Shown: positions 26,555 to 35,363, counted from the stretch's first letter. The stretch is 64,000 nucleotides of DNA from JALEFZ01 sp039817415 (GCA_039817415.1 JBCBVV010000001.1:372001-436000), one strand, 5' to 3'. Made by a program: numbers and translations. Notes: generated by a model not told the origin, from the sequence alone.

Positions 26555-27073
26555 ATGGATCTACTCAGATATCCCATCGGTCAATTTGAAAAACCTGCTA
26601 CCGTTAGTCCACAGCAGAGAAAGGAATGGCTGGAAAGTATTGCAAATTTCCCCAAAGCTTTCGAAGAAATGGCCTTAAGCCTTAGTCTGGCCAAACTACA
26701 GCTTCCTTATCGCCAAGGCGGTTGGACAGCGGAGCAGGTTGTCCATCATGTACCAGACAGCCATATGAATGCTTACCTTAGATTCAAATGGAGCCTTTCC
26801 GAAGAAAATCCAATGATCAAGGCCTACGATGAGGTTGCCTTTGCCAACTTAGGGGATTACAGGGATCAAGACATTCAGAATTCACTTGACTTCCTCCATA
26901 TCCTGCACAAAAGATGGATCAGAACCATGCAGCGTATGAAAGAGGAAGACTGGAAACGAACATACCAGCACCCTCAGGATGGACTTACCTATGTATTAGA
27001 AGAGGTGTTGGGGATGTATGTCTGGCATGGGAATCATCACCTAGGCCATTTGAAAATAGTGGCAGAAAAATAA
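26555..27073 (+). CDS. DinB/YfiT-family putative metal-dependent hydrolase or thiol transferase
   Basis: 172 aa. Matches the YfiT/bacillithiol transferase-like pattern: N-terminal DLLRYPIGQFEKP, the TAEQVVHHVPDSHMN motif and the C-terminal WHGNHHLGHL motif, which together supply the metal-binding His triad. The family forms four-helix bundles binding Ni or Zn. Conjugation of thiols to electrophiles is the best-known activity. The specific role here is inferred. Confidence 0.78.
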   Translation: MDLLRYPIGQFEKPATVSPQQRKEWLESIANFPKAFEEMALSLSLAKLQLPYRQGGWTAEQVVHHVPDSHMNAYLRFKWSLSEENPMIKAYDEVAFANLGDYRDQDIQNSLDFLHILHKRWIRTMQRMKEEDWKRTYQHPQDGLTYVLEEVLGMYVWHGNHHLGHLKIVAEK

Positions 27074-27141
27074 GGAAGGGCAAGGTGACAAACCGGACTC
27101 TTCCTTCGTCTAAAGAAGATACCAAGCAAAAAGAGCTAACT

Positions 27142-28242
27142 ATGAGACTACTAATATTTTCCCTTATCTCCCTTTTGAGTCTTTCCTCTATGATGGCTCA
27201 ATATGAATCGGTCGTGTTGGATTATGAGAAAGGCTATTTCAACAATGGGCAGGCCTTACCCGCCGAATCCAGAATGATATTCTCAGGAGAAATCAACGAA
27301 GACATTGCTGCAGTTCAAATATCCCTTTACAAAAAAGGGGGACGAAAACCCTTGTACGAAGTCTCTTGGATCAAGGCAGAAGAGGGAAATGAGGACAATT
27401 TCTACCTTCCCTTCAATTACAGATTGCAAAGTAATAGTTCGTATGACTTGCTGTTTACCTACTTCCAGGAATTAAAAAGGAGCGACAAAAAAGACATCAT
27501 GGAAGACATCATGTCTAAGATTGATTTCTACAACAGTCAATTTATGGAGCTCAAGGAAGGAGAAGTGAAATTGAAAAAGCCAGCAAAGAAATTCAAAGAA
27601 GACCTAGACAAGATCTTTCTGGAAGGCTTGGCAGTATACCGCCCAACAGTTGAAGTCAAGACTACCTTCTCCGATTTGGTGGAAGAGCTGGTTTCCAGCC
27701 TCGAGAAAGATTCCACCTTCACTTCTATTGACAAATTTGAGGAACTCCTAGAATCTGAGGTTAACCAAGCCTTGCAACGAGATTGGTTGGGAGCGGTGAA
27801 TGAGCGAAAAATATACGATTACCCAACCGAAAAGAAGGGGGGACAGCTGGCCTTGAATATTGGATATGGTGGCGCCTTGTTGAGTGGAGACCCTGATAAT
27901 TTCTCCTACGGACAAGCACCCTACATTGGGCTGTCTATCCCATGGAGCAACAGAGCCTATGGCTATGCCTTCTTTAGAAATACCTCTTTGTCAGTAGGTG
28001 CCTTTACCCAAAATTTCACCGGCCCACAAAATCAAACCTTCACTGGTCCAGTGTTTAATAGGCCGTACTTTGTAGGCTTAGGCTATAATGTTTTCAAATT
28101 CATTCGTATCAATGCAGGAGCAGTAGTTTTGGAAGAAACCACCAATTCTAATGGACAGAGCCTACAATTAGACAGAATTTCGATTCAGCCCTTTATTGGA
28201 TTAAGCGCAGAATTGAGATTCTCCCTAGGGAATGGCAATTAA
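27142..28242 (+). CDS. Secreted or outer-membrane protein of unknown function
   Basis: 366 aa from the ATG at 27142, which begins a signal peptide (MRLLIFSLISLLSLSSMMAQ). The frame is open far upstream, into the YfiT-like gene, but that extension is overlap. The middle (about residues 90-190) is charged and helical. The C-terminal part (about 220-366) has alternating aromatic strands (NIGYGGALLSGDP, FVGLGYNVFKFIRINAGAVVL) suggesting a small beta-barrel. The family was not recognised. It begins 68 nt after the YfiT-like gene and may be cotranscribed. Confidence 0.6.
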   Translation: MRLLIFSLISLLSLSSMMAQYESVVLDYEKGYFNNGQALPAESRMIFSGEINEDIAAVQISLYKKGGRKPLYEVSWIKAEEGNEDNFYLPFNYRLQSNSSYDLLFTYFQELKRSDKKDIMEDIMSKIDFYNSQFMELKEGEVKLKKPAKKFKEDLDKIFLEGLAVYRPTVEVKTTFSDLVEELVSSLEKDSTFTSIDKFEELLESEVNQALQRDWLGAVNERKIYDYPTEKKGGQLALNIGYGGALLSGDPDNFSYGQAPYIGLSIPWSNRAYGYAFFRNTSLSVGAFTQNFTGPQNQTFTGPVFNRPYFVGLGYNVFKFIRINAGAVVLEETTNSNGQSLQLDRISIQPFIGLSAELRFSLGNGN

Positions 28243-28324
28243 TCAAAAAGAAAAGGTAGGGTATCTCCTTCACTTGGGATTGTTTAGGCAGTTCATAGAT
28301 AAACCTACCAGTAGTCAGGTTCAC

Positions 28325-28360
28325 AAGCCATAGGATCCTACCTCCTGTGGCTTTTTTTTT
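28325..28360 (+). terminator. Terminator abutting the crp-like start codon
   Basis: Stem AAGCCATAGGA / TCCTGTGGCTT with loop TCCTACC and a run of nine T residues ending exactly at the next ATG. It ends the upstream transcript. Confidence 0.75.
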
Positions 28361-28969
28361 ATGTCCCAAACAGCGGAAAGCATATTCAGTTTATGTCATA
28401 TGCATCCGGTAAGAGCCTATATCCATCAATACCAAAGCTTGCAAAACGAAGAATGGGAGGAGATCCTTCCCTGCCTAGAAAGGAAGGAATACCCTGCTAA
28501 CCACACCTTACTCCGTGAAGGACAAATTTGTGAGAAACTGTACTTTCTGGAAGAAGGGCTCATTCGCTTTTATACCCTTCGCGATGGGAATGACATCTCC
28601 AAGTTTTTCACCCTTCCCTTCTACTGTTTTACTTCTCAGAAAAGCTTGAGTAAGCAAATCCCAAGTCGAGAGCATATTGAAACCCTTGAGCCTAGCATCC
28701 TCTGGGAAATGGATGAAAAGAATGCTTTTGGCTTATTGAGGCTAAAAAACTGGAATACCTTTGTTCGGATGCTGATTCAGGAAGTTCAGGATGGAACAGA
28801 GGAAATTTTGGAAGAGTTACAGATCGAAACGGCAGAAAGTCGCTATATCAGGATGTTGGAGGAAGAGCCAGCACTTATTCGAAGAGTTCCCTTGAAACAC
28901 CTTGCCTCCTATTTGGGCATAGCCCCACAAAGCCTCAGCAGAATTAGACGAAAGCTGCTTAACGCATAA
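28361..28969 (+). CDS. Crp/Fnr-family transcriptional regulator
   Basis: 202 aa. An N-terminal cyclic-nucleotide-binding-like beta-roll (LLREGQICEKLYFLEEGLIRFYTL, residues about 48-71; key G, L, Y, F) and a short C-terminal helix-turn-helix (PLKHLASYLGIAPQSLSRIRRK). This is the common small Bacteroidota Crp-like layout. The start at 28361 directly abuts a terminator T-run. The ATG at 28400 (MHPVRAYIHQYQ) is an equally plausible start. Targets unknown; the downstream SRPBCC and membrane genes are candidates. Confidence 0.82.
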   Translation: MSQTAESIFSLCHMHPVRAYIHQYQSLQNEEWEEILPCLERKEYPANHTLLREGQICEKLYFLEEGLIRFYTLRDGNDISKFFTLPFYCFTSQKSLSKQIPSREHIETLEPSILWEMDEKNAFGLLRLKNWNTFVRMLIQEVQDGTEEILEELQIETAESRYIRMLEEEPALIRRVPLKHLASYLGIAPQSLSRIRRKLLNA

Positions 28970-29006
28970 GTTAACATAGGTTCAGTAGATCAGCGCAACT
29001 AGCTCC

Positions 29007-29014
29007 TACTTTTG
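29007..29014 (+). promoter_or_regulatory. Candidate -7 promoter element for the SRPBCC gene
   Basis: TACTTTTG fits the Bacteroidota -7 consensus TAnnTTTG, with 21 nt between it and the ATG at 29036. No good TTTG lies at the -33 spacing, so support is partial. Confidence 0.35.
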
Positions 29015-29035
29015 GATGGAATCAATCAATGACTT

Positions 29036-29524
29036 ATGAAAGTAGTATTTAGTTTAATGATCATGATCCTTTTCGCTTCAACCCTTCACGCGCAAGCTGA
29101 GCTTCCAACAGACAAAGCGTTTTGGCATACAGAACAAACCAAGGCCAGTCCTAGCACCATTTGGGCGATTTGGATAGATGTCTCCCAATGGAAAAAATGG
29201 GATACTGGGCTCCAGGATGCCATGATGGAAGAATCATTTTCGCTGGGAGCCAAGGGAAAAATCACGACACTTGAAGGAAGGAAGGTTAGCTTTAAAGTAG
29301 TCGACTTTGAGGAAGGAAAGTCCTACACCTACAAAACATCCCTTCCCTTGGGAGGTCTTTATGTCAAACGATCATGGGAGGAGCGTGATGGCATCACCTA
29401 TTTTACCCATAGGGTCTGGTTCAAAGGCATCACCGCTGGAATATTTGCCAAGGCATTGGGGGGAGACTTTAGAAAGATGCTTCCAGATGTATTGGCCAAC
29501 ATCAAAGAAATCGCAGAAAAATAA
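29036..29524 (+). CDS. SRPBCC (START/Bet v1-like) protein with signal peptide
   Basis: 162 aa. A signal peptide (MKVVFSLMIMILFASTLHAQ) precedes a polyketide-cyclase/dehydrase-like SRPBCC domain: TKASPSTIWAIWIDVSQWKKWD at the start (residues about 36-57), then SFSLGAKGKI and TYFTHRVWFKG. These domains bind hydrophobic ligands. Secreted versions are less common than cytoplasmic ones. It is followed 25 nt later by a small membrane protein gene, and a Crp-like regulator lies just upstream. The ligand is unknown. Confidence 0.72.
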   Translation: MKVVFSLMIMILFASTLHAQAELPTDKAFWHTEQTKASPSTIWAIWIDVSQWKKWDTGLQDAMMEESFSLGAKGKITTLEGRKVSFKVVDFEEGKSYTYKTSLPLGGLYVKRSWEERDGITYFTHRVWFKGITAGIFAKALGGDFRKMLPDVLANIKEIAEK

Positions 29525-29548
29525 AGAGGAGCCTTAACAATAGGATTT

Positions 29549-29917
29549 ATGATGGTATATCTCATGTACATCGCCAACATTATCGTGGCTGGATGGATCA
29601 GCATTAGCTCACTTTTCTTTCCCAAAACGGCCCATTTGACTGTATTTCAAGGAAACTTAGCTTACTCTGAAGCCATCAGATTAGTGGGGGCACTTTGGTG
29701 GGCGATTTTCCTTATGTCTGTGTTAGGGCTCTTTTTCCCTGAGAAAATGCGCTTTGTTTTCCTCTTCCAATTGATCTATAAAAGCAGTTGGTTGTTGGTA
29801 GCTGCCTTACCAGCTATCCTCCACAAACAGCCCTATCCTTCCGCTATGGCGGCCTTCTTTATGGTTTGGGTGATCCTTTTGCCTTTTGTGATTCCATGGG
29901 GCGAATGGTTTACTTGA
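29549..29917 (+). CDS. Small four-helix membrane protein
   Basis: 122 aa with about four transmembrane segments (IANIIVAGWISISSLFF; LVGALWWAIFLMSVLGLFF; a central FLFQLIYKSSWLLVAALPAIL; FFMVWVILLPFVIPW). The family was not recognised. It is likely cotranscribed with the SRPBCC gene. Its TGA directly abuts the TCA (stop complement) of the convergent caspase-like gene, leaving no spacer. Confidence 0.65.
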   Translation: MMVYLMYIANIIVAGWISISSLFFPKTAHLTVFQGNLAYSEAIRLVGALWWAIFLMSVLGLFFPEKMRFVFLFQLIYKSSWLLVAALPAILHKQPYPSAMAAFFMVWVILLPFVIPWGEWFT

Positions 29918-31390
29918 TCAATAACCGTAAGGGTCATACTGTGAGGGTTGATTGTAATAGGGGTCCTGTTGAGGAAGGGGTTCTTCTGCGAATTCTTCCT
30001 CTAGGCTCATGAGAATAACAATGATTACTCCTACAATCAACACAACTTTGGCCCACAAGGGTGCCAATCTCCATCGCTCCTTGGTATCCTCGATGTAGTT
30101 GCCAGTGGGTACAAAATCCTTCAAGGAGGTCGCCTTCTTGGGGGATTCTGTTTTCGCTTGAGAGTCGGATCTTGGCGGAGATTGAGGCCTGCTTTGGCTG
30201 TATGCTTGTGTTGTTTCTTCCTGCTTGGGTCTTGAGGTCTGTTCTTTCTTCGTTGAGGCTGTAGAAGAGGAAGAATAAGCAGAAGAGGAGGGTCTTTCTT
30301 TGGGTCTGGTTAACAATTCCTTTGCCTGAGCGATAAAACTTCCGTCTGGGCTGTACCGGTCAATGTATTCCAGCAAAGCACCTTGCCCTCTTTGTGAGGC
30401 CCTTTCAAAGGCATCTTTCTCCTCTAGGTAATTCATCCTTTCGATGGCTTGAGAGCGAAAACTCCCCGCAGGATACTTCAGACAATAGGCTTTCATCCTT
30501 TCTAAATCATCCTGAAGCTCAGCAATTTTCCATTCTGCTTCTTCTATTTTGGGGCTATTGGGATAGTCCTTGATAAAATTGAGGTAGAGCGAGGCCTGTT
30601 GACGAGATATGGCAGAATGCCAATCAGATCGCTCATCGGCCTTAGGATACATAACCAGCTGGCCACTTTGATCCCCTGTCCCATGAATATGGGAGGCTAA
30701 CGGAAGTTGATCAGCTGATCTAGGTGTATTTTTGATAACGTGATATTCTAAGTCAGCCGCAGCAATGGGACCACTTTCATGCTCCATATATGCCTTAATG
30801 GCCGTAAAGAAGGGAGAGTGATTTCCTGCCGAACCGTCTGAAACCACTTCATTGCGCCCTGATGTTAATACCCTGCGGGAAGGAAAAGCTTCCTTAAGCT
30901 GCAAAGTCTTAGATACATCTCTGGCGATGAATGAACCCGAAAAGCACGAGTCTATAATCAAATAGATATGGTGTGCCTTGGTGTGCTCTAGGAAATTATT
31001 GATTTGGTCGTTAGAGATGCCATCGCGATGAGTTTTTGCACTTTCAACTGGTATCCAGTATCCAACTCCTTTGTGCTTGATGCCATGCCCCGAGTAATAA
31101 ATAATGAGGTTGTCCTTCTCTGTTAAGTTGTCCGAAAGCTCTTCGAAGCGATCAAGGATATTTGCTCTGGTCGCATCCTGATCATACAATTCGTAGACGT
31201 GATTTGATTTGACTTGGTATTTCTCAACCATCAACTGGCGAAAGGTTTCCGCATCTCGACGGGCGTTGTTGAGCTTATTCTGATGCTGATAGTCATTGAT
31301 CCCAATCACAAAAAGATGATTGCTTCTTTTCTTGGCGATGACAGTTTGTTTCTGCTCAAACTCAAGTGCGCGTTGTAGTTCGTCAGACAT
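29918..31390 (-). CDS. Membrane-anchored caspase-family (C14) protease
   Basis: 490 aa from the ATG at 31390 (MSDELQRALEFEQKQ). An earlier in-frame ATG adds 27 unlikely residues. The N-terminal p20-like domain is intact: HLFVIGINDY start, catalytic His102 in IYYSGHG, catalytic Cys149 in IIDSCFSGS, and a LTSGRNEVVSDG loop. Residues about 270-370 hold helical TPR/BamD-like repeats (YPNSPKIEEAEWKIAEL, YPAGSFRSQAIERM). Next comes a Ser/Thr/Lys/Gln-rich linker (about 375-440), one transmembrane helix (WAKVVLIVGVIIVILM) and a Pro/Tyr/Gln-rich tail. With no signal peptide, the protease domain should face the cytoplasm. Bacterial caspases act in regulated proteolysis or abortive defence; the role here is unknown. 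Confidence 0.82.
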   Translation of the reverse strand: MSDELQRALEFEQKQTVIAKKRSNHLFVIGINDYQHQNKLNNARRDAETFRQLMVEKYQVKSNHVYELYDQDATRANILDRFEELSDNLTEKDNLIIYYSGHGIKHKGVGYWIPVESAKTHRDGISNDQINNFLEHTKAHHIYLIIDSCFSGSFIARDVSKTLQLKEAFPSRRVLTSGRNEVVSDGSAGNHSPFFTAIKAYMEHESGPIAAADLEYHVIKNTPRSADQLPLASHIHGTGDQSGQLVMYPKADERSDWHSAISRQQASLYLNFIKDYPNSPKIEEAEWKIAELQDDLERMKAYCLKYPAGSFRSQAIERMNYLEEKDAFERASQRGQGALLEYIDRYSPDGSFIAQAKELLTRPKERPSSSAYSSSSTASTKKEQTSRPKQEETTQAYSQSRPQSPPRSDSQAKTESPKKATSLKDFVPTGNYIEDTKERWRLAPLWAKVVLIVGVIIVILMSLEEEFAEEPLPQQDPYYNQPSQYDPYGY

Positions 31391-31527
31391 AGCGGGGGTC
31401 TTTAGTGTGAGTGGATGCTTTTCCTTAAATCTAACGATTTTTAAGAAATCCAAGTATCCCCTGCTGGGCATTTAATTAAAATCTACCAAGCCTTGTGAAG
31501 CTTGGCGCATGATAGCACCTGCTAGGC

Positions 31528-32382
31528 TTAGACAGCTTTCAAACTAATATCCATACTCTTAATCGAATGGGTCAAGGCTCCCATGGACACAAAATTAACG
31601 CCCGTTTCGGCATAAGCTCTGACAGTATCCAGCGTAATGCCCCCACTTGCTTCTGTTTCTGCCTGATCTCCAATCAAGTCTACTGCCTGACGCATGGTAT
31701 CGTAATCGTAGTTGTCCAGCATGATTCGATCTACCCCACCTTCAGCCAAAACCTGACGGACTTCATCAAGATTTCTTGTCTCTACCTCTATTTTCAGATC
31801 AAGCCCTTTTTCTTTCAAATAGGTCTTACAGGAACGTATAGCTGGTCCGATTCCACCTGCATAATCCACATGATTATCCTTGATCATCACCATATCATAT
31901 AGACCAAAACGGTGATTGGTTCCTCCACCAATAGCTACAGCCCACTTCTCAACATGCCGTATTAAGGGAGTTGTTTTGCGTGTATCCAGGACTCGACATG
32001 ATGTCCCTTCTAAAAGGTCTACTACCTTGCGGGTCATCGTAGCAATACCTGACATTCTTTGCATCAGGTTCAGCAGCAACCGTTCTGCCTGCAGAATAGA
32101 CCTTGGATCTCCTTCTACGTAAAAGGCTATATCTCCGAATTTCACTTTGGTTCCATCCTTAAGTATAGGCTCTATCTTGAGCTGAGGATCAACAGCTTCT
32201 ATCACTTTGTAAGCCAATTCTACTCCTGCCAAAACTCCTTCATCCTTGATCAGGCATCTTGCCTTAGCAGTTTTACCAGCTGGGACAGTTGACAAAGAGG
32301 TATGGTCTCCATCTCCAATGTCTTCTATCAAAGCTTGTTGGATGATTCGATCTACTTCAGGATGGTTTAGAAAGTCTTTCAT
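31528..32382 (-). CDS. nadC: Nicotinate-nucleotide pyrophosphorylase (carboxylating)
   Basis: 284 aa from the ATG at 32382 (MKDFLNHPEVDRIIQQALIE). The earlier ATG adds a Ser-rich, unlikely extension. Quinolinate phosphoribosyltransferase hallmarks: EDIGDGDHTS at the start, ERLLLNLMQRMSGIAT, the DTRKTTPLIRHVEKWAVAIGGGTNHRFGLYD active-site block (about residues 130-160), EVETRNLDE, and the C-terminal EASGGI and GVNFVSMGALTHS. It makes nicotinate mononucleotide from quinolinate for NAD synthesis in the cytoplasm. nadA and nadB are not in the window. Confidence 0.93.
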   Translation of the reverse strand: MKDFLNHPEVDRIIQQALIEDIGDGDHTSLSTVPAGKTAKARCLIKDEGVLAGVELAYKVIEAVDPQLKIEPILKDGTKVKFGDIAFYVEGDPRSILQAERLLLNLMQRMSGIATMTRKVVDLLEGTSCRVLDTRKTTPLIRHVEKWAVAIGGGTNHRFGLYDMVMIKDNHVDYAGGIGPAIRSCKTYLKEKGLDLKIEVETRNLDEVRQVLAEGGVDRIMLDNYDYDTMRQAVDLIGDQAETEASGGITLDTVRAYAETGVNFVSMGALTHSIKSMDISLKAV

Positions 32383-32475
32383 GCGTATGGGCTTGCTACT
32401 TGATGAAGAGCTAAAAAACACTGTTGTGATGGAAAAAGCAACTTGATGTAACGCCTAAGGGCTTTGGAAAGGAAA

Positions 32476-32505
32476 TAAAAAAAGCGGTCCACTGGGACCG
32501 CTTTC
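32476..32505 (-). terminator. Terminator after the DUF4783 gene
   Basis: On the minus strand, AAAGCGGTCC / GGACCGCTTT with a 4-nt loop followed by a T-run, between the DUF4783 gene and nadC. Confidence 0.85.
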
Positions 32506-32526
32506 TTCCTTATTCTATCCGAAAGC

Positions 32527-32925
32527 TTATTTCTTCCGGGCAAATCTCATTTCAGTTACTCGACCGGTGGTGAGCTTTATGAAGATATTGACTTCAAATG
32601 TTCCTCCTGAGCTTTTGTACTCGCCCAGTGCGTATAATGTACCACTTGCCTCTCCTACATGTAGGGTATTGAACGAGCTAAAGGGGAATTTTGAAAAGAA
32701 TCTATCCATGACATATTGGGCCTGTGTGCGGCTCAATACCTGGGTTCTTCCTAAGATTACGAGTTCTACTTGTTCTCCAAAAAATCCTGATAGGCGGTCA
32801 GCGTCTGTCGTCATCAAACTCTCAACGACTCCGTTCAGCGTAGACTGTGCCGGTTGGCCTTGTGCATTGCTGAAGTTTAGGAACAATAGAAAGCCCAGTA
32901 ATCCAATTATATAATCTAGTCTCAT
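32527..32925 (-). CDS. DUF4783-family secreted protein
   Basis: 132 aa from the ATG at 32925, which starts a signal peptide (MRLDYIIGLLGFLLFLNFSNAQ). The open frame extends 41 codons upstream without a signal-like start. The mature part is an NTF2-like fold (NGVVESLMTTDADRLSGFFGEQVELVI, residues about 30-56, and EVNIFIKLTTGRVTEMRFARK) characteristic of DUF4783 in Bacteroidota. Function unknown. In many relatives it sits beside nadC, as here; that conserved pairing is recalled rather than checked. Confidence 0.7.
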   Translation of the reverse strand: MRLDYIIGLLGFLLFLNFSNAQGQPAQSTLNGVVESLMTTDADRLSGFFGEQVELVILGRTQVLSRTQAQYVMDRFFSKFPFSSFNTLHVGEASGTLYALGEYKSSGGTFEVNIFIKLTTGRVTEMRFARKK

Positions 32926-33092
32926 ATTTATTAGAAACCTTGATGGACTCTTGGTTTTAGTTACACTCAAGGAATACCATAACCGTGCCAAAGAAAGCCT
33001 TAGAGGGTATTGCAGGGCATAGGTATTAGATATTTGATGATTTTTCACGAAAAATAACGGCTATTAAAGAACTTCAATTTTTACAATTCAGG

Positions 33093-33123
33093 TCTGCAGA
33101 ATAACAGAATAGTCTTACCTTTG
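33093..33123 (+). promoter_or_regulatory. Candidate promoter immediately before gpmI
   Basis: A perfect -7 element TACCTTTG (33116-33123) lies 19 nt after a TCTG that fits the -33 TTTG at three of four positions. The -7 ends only 4 nt before the gpmI ATG, so the predicted transcript would be leaderless or nearly so. Confidence 0.5.
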
Positions 33124-33127
33124 AACC

Positions 33128-34669
33128 ATGGACACACAAAAACTAATCCTTGTCATCATGGACGGATGGGGTCTTGCTGAAAATGATTCCGTTAGTGCCA
33201 TCCATGCGGCCCATACTCCTTTCTATGACCATGCTCTTGAACACTTCACCCAATGTAAACTCGAAGCTTCCGGTTTAAGAGTCGGTTTGCCAGCTGGACA
33301 AATGGGTAACTCCGAGGTTGGACATATGAACATCGGAGCTGGACGTGTAGTGTATCAGGATCTAGTTCGCATCAACTTGGAATTGGAAGAGGGCAAGTTC
33401 GCCCAGAATTCGCAATTCCAGTCTCTCGTTGAATATTGCAAATCCAATTCCAAAGCTGTTCACCTCATGGGACTTTTGTCAGATGGAGGTGTTCACTCCT
33501 CCCTTGCTCACCTGCAAGGGATCATCAAAGAGTTAGCTAAATCGGAGGTGGAGAAGGTGTACATTCACTGCTTTACTGACGGAAGGGATACCTCTCCTAC
33601 AGGAGGTCTCAACTACCTTAAAGCGCTGCAGTCAACTATAAACGAACATGAATGCGGAAAAATTGCCTCTGTTGTAGGCAGATATTTCGCCATGGATCGT
33701 GACAAAAGATGGGAAAGAACGCAGAAGGCTTATGACCTCATTGTCAAGGGAATAGGAACTCCATTCTTCTCAGCAGAGGAAGCCATCATCAAATCCTACA
33801 ACAATGGGGTTACCGATGAATTTGTCGAACCAGCCGTCATCATGGATGATGGAAAGCCAGTAGCCACACTGGAGGAAGGTGATGCAGTCTTCTTTTTCAA
33901 CTTTCGTACCGATAGAGGCCGCCAGTTGACACAGGCACTCAGTCAGGAAAATTTTCCTGAACAAGGGATGAAAAAATTGGAGCTGAATTATTTTACCATG
34001 ACTCGCTACGATGAGTCTTTCAAAAACATCAACGTTTTCTACGAAAAAGAACATATCAAAAACGGACTGGGGGAGCACCTTTCTAACATGGGAAAGACCC
34101 AAATCCGAATTGCAGAAACGGAGAAGTACCCACACGTTACATTTTTCTTTAATGGAGGAAGGGAAGAACCCATGGAAGGTGAGGAATACCTAATTTGTCC
34201 TTCGCCAAAAGTGGCTACCTATGATCTAGCTCCAGAAATGAGCGCACGTGACATACGCGCTAAAATCGTGGAAGCCATGGAAGAAAAGCAGCCAGACTTC
34301 ATTTGCCTGAACTTCGCCAATCCTGATATGGTAGGCCATACCGGTGTATTTGAAGCCGCGGTCAAAGCTTGCGAGGTAGTAGACGAATGCACCCAGCAAG
34401 TAACTGATGCTGCCTTGTCAATGGGATACAAGGTATTGATTACGGCAGATCATGGAAATGCGGATAAATTGCAAAATCAAGATGGAAGCCCACATACAGC
34501 CCACACCACTGCCCTTGTTCCGCTGTTTTTAGTAGAAAAGGACAAGCAACACAAGCTGAAAGAAGGTACAGGTAAGCTCGGAGACCTCGCGCCTACCATT
34601 CTAACGTTAATGAAGCTTGATATTCCAGAGGAAATGACCGGAGATATTCTGGTAGAAGCAGCTTCCTGA
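33128..34669 (+). CDS. gpmI: 2,3-bisphosphoglycerate-independent phosphoglycerate mutase
   Basis: 513 aa, standard length. The N-terminal metal motif is LVIMDGWGLAE, the phosphorylated Ser lies in AGQMGNSEVGHMNIGAGR, the HCFTDGRDTSP loop and FFNFRTDRGRQLTQ core are present, and the second metal site is ADHGNADK with NFANPDMVGHTG. It interconverts 3- and 2-phosphoglycerate in glycolysis and gluconeogenesis using two Mn ions. It is first in a tight run with a lipoprotein gene (45 nt downstream) and crcB. Confidence 0.95.
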   Translation: MDTQKLILVIMDGWGLAENDSVSAIHAAHTPFYDHALEHFTQCKLEASGLRVGLPAGQMGNSEVGHMNIGAGRVVYQDLVRINLELEEGKFAQNSQFQSLVEYCKSNSKAVHLMGLLSDGGVHSSLAHLQGIIKELAKSEVEKVYIHCFTDGRDTSPTGGLNYLKALQSTINEHECGKIASVVGRYFAMDRDKRWERTQKAYDLIVKGIGTPFFSAEEAIIKSYNNGVTDEFVEPAVIMDDGKPVATLEEGDAVFFFNFRTDRGRQLTQALSQENFPEQGMKKLELNYFTMTRYDESFKNINVFYEKEHIKNGLGEHLSNMGKTQIRIAETEKYPHVTFFFNGGREEPMEGEEYLICPSPKVATYDLAPEMSARDIRAKIVEAMEEKQPDFICLNFANPDMVGHTGVFEAAVKACEVVDECTQQVTDAALSMGYKVLITADHGNADKLQNQDGSPHTAHTTALVPLFLVEKDKQHKLKEGTGKLGDLAPTILTLMKLDIPEEMTGDILVEAAS

Positions 34670-34714
34670 CAAGTGGAACTTTCGTTTTTTGTACAATTAC
34701 ACCGAAACCCTCAC

Positions 34715-35362
34715 ATGAATAAGACCTATAGCCCAGGATGTAAGAATAATTCGCCTTTGACCAATTTTTTTCGGAGGGCTATAGGATTCCTATCTCCTTT
34801 ATTAATGATCAGTCTGTTGACAGCCTGTGGGGGTGGCCCTCCATCCTATGACACAACAGATGGGCAGCAATTTTTAGAACAGCTCAAACAAAGCGCCGAG
34901 GAGATGAAAAGCTACCAGAAAACCATCAAGGATCTGGATGCCACTACCCTAGCCTCTCAGGATAGTCTCTATCCTCTCGATACCATGAACAAGGCTACTT
35001 TTAGCGAGCAATTTCAAGAGGACCTTTCCTATGTCTTTGAGTATTACTACAAGGATAAGGCGCTGGCAGAGTACATGGATACCGTAGTGGTAGGCGATAC
35101 CCTTATTGCAACTGTAAAGGATGGACAGGAAGGGAAAAGTAAATTGAGGACCCAGAAAATTCTTAAGAACAGCAAGGGCCTCTATTCCTATGTATTTTCT
35201 GAGTCCATGAATACAAATTGGCTGTACGACCTGAGCATTACCTCTGAAGTTTGGTTTGATAGTCTTCACCTATACCGACAGCACAAGTTGAAGATGTACA
35301 ACAAAATTCATCTGTTGAATTCATCTATCCACTCTGAAATAGTGGGCAAAGCAAGCTATTGA
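34715..35362 (+). CDS. Lipoprotein of unknown function
   Basis: 215 aa from the ATG at 34715. The signal peptide ends with lipobox SLLTAC followed by GGG. The mature part is a mixed alpha/beta domain with repeated charged segments (QLKQSAEEMKSYQKTIKDL) and no recognised family. It lies between gpmI and crcB with 1 nt to crcB, so the three genes are likely cotranscribed. Envelope localisation is well supported, the role is not. Confidence 0.65.
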   Translation: MNKTYSPGCKNNSPLTNFFRRAIGFLSPLLMISLLTACGGGPPSYDTTDGQQFLEQLKQSAEEMKSYQKTIKDLDATTLASQDSLYPLDTMNKATFSEQFQEDLSYVFEYYYKDKALAEYMDTVVVGDTLIATVKDGQEGKSKLRTQKILKNSKGLYSYVFSESMNTNWLYDLSITSEVWFDSLHLYRQHKLKMYNKIHLLNSSIHSEIVGKASY

Positions 35363-35363
35363 T

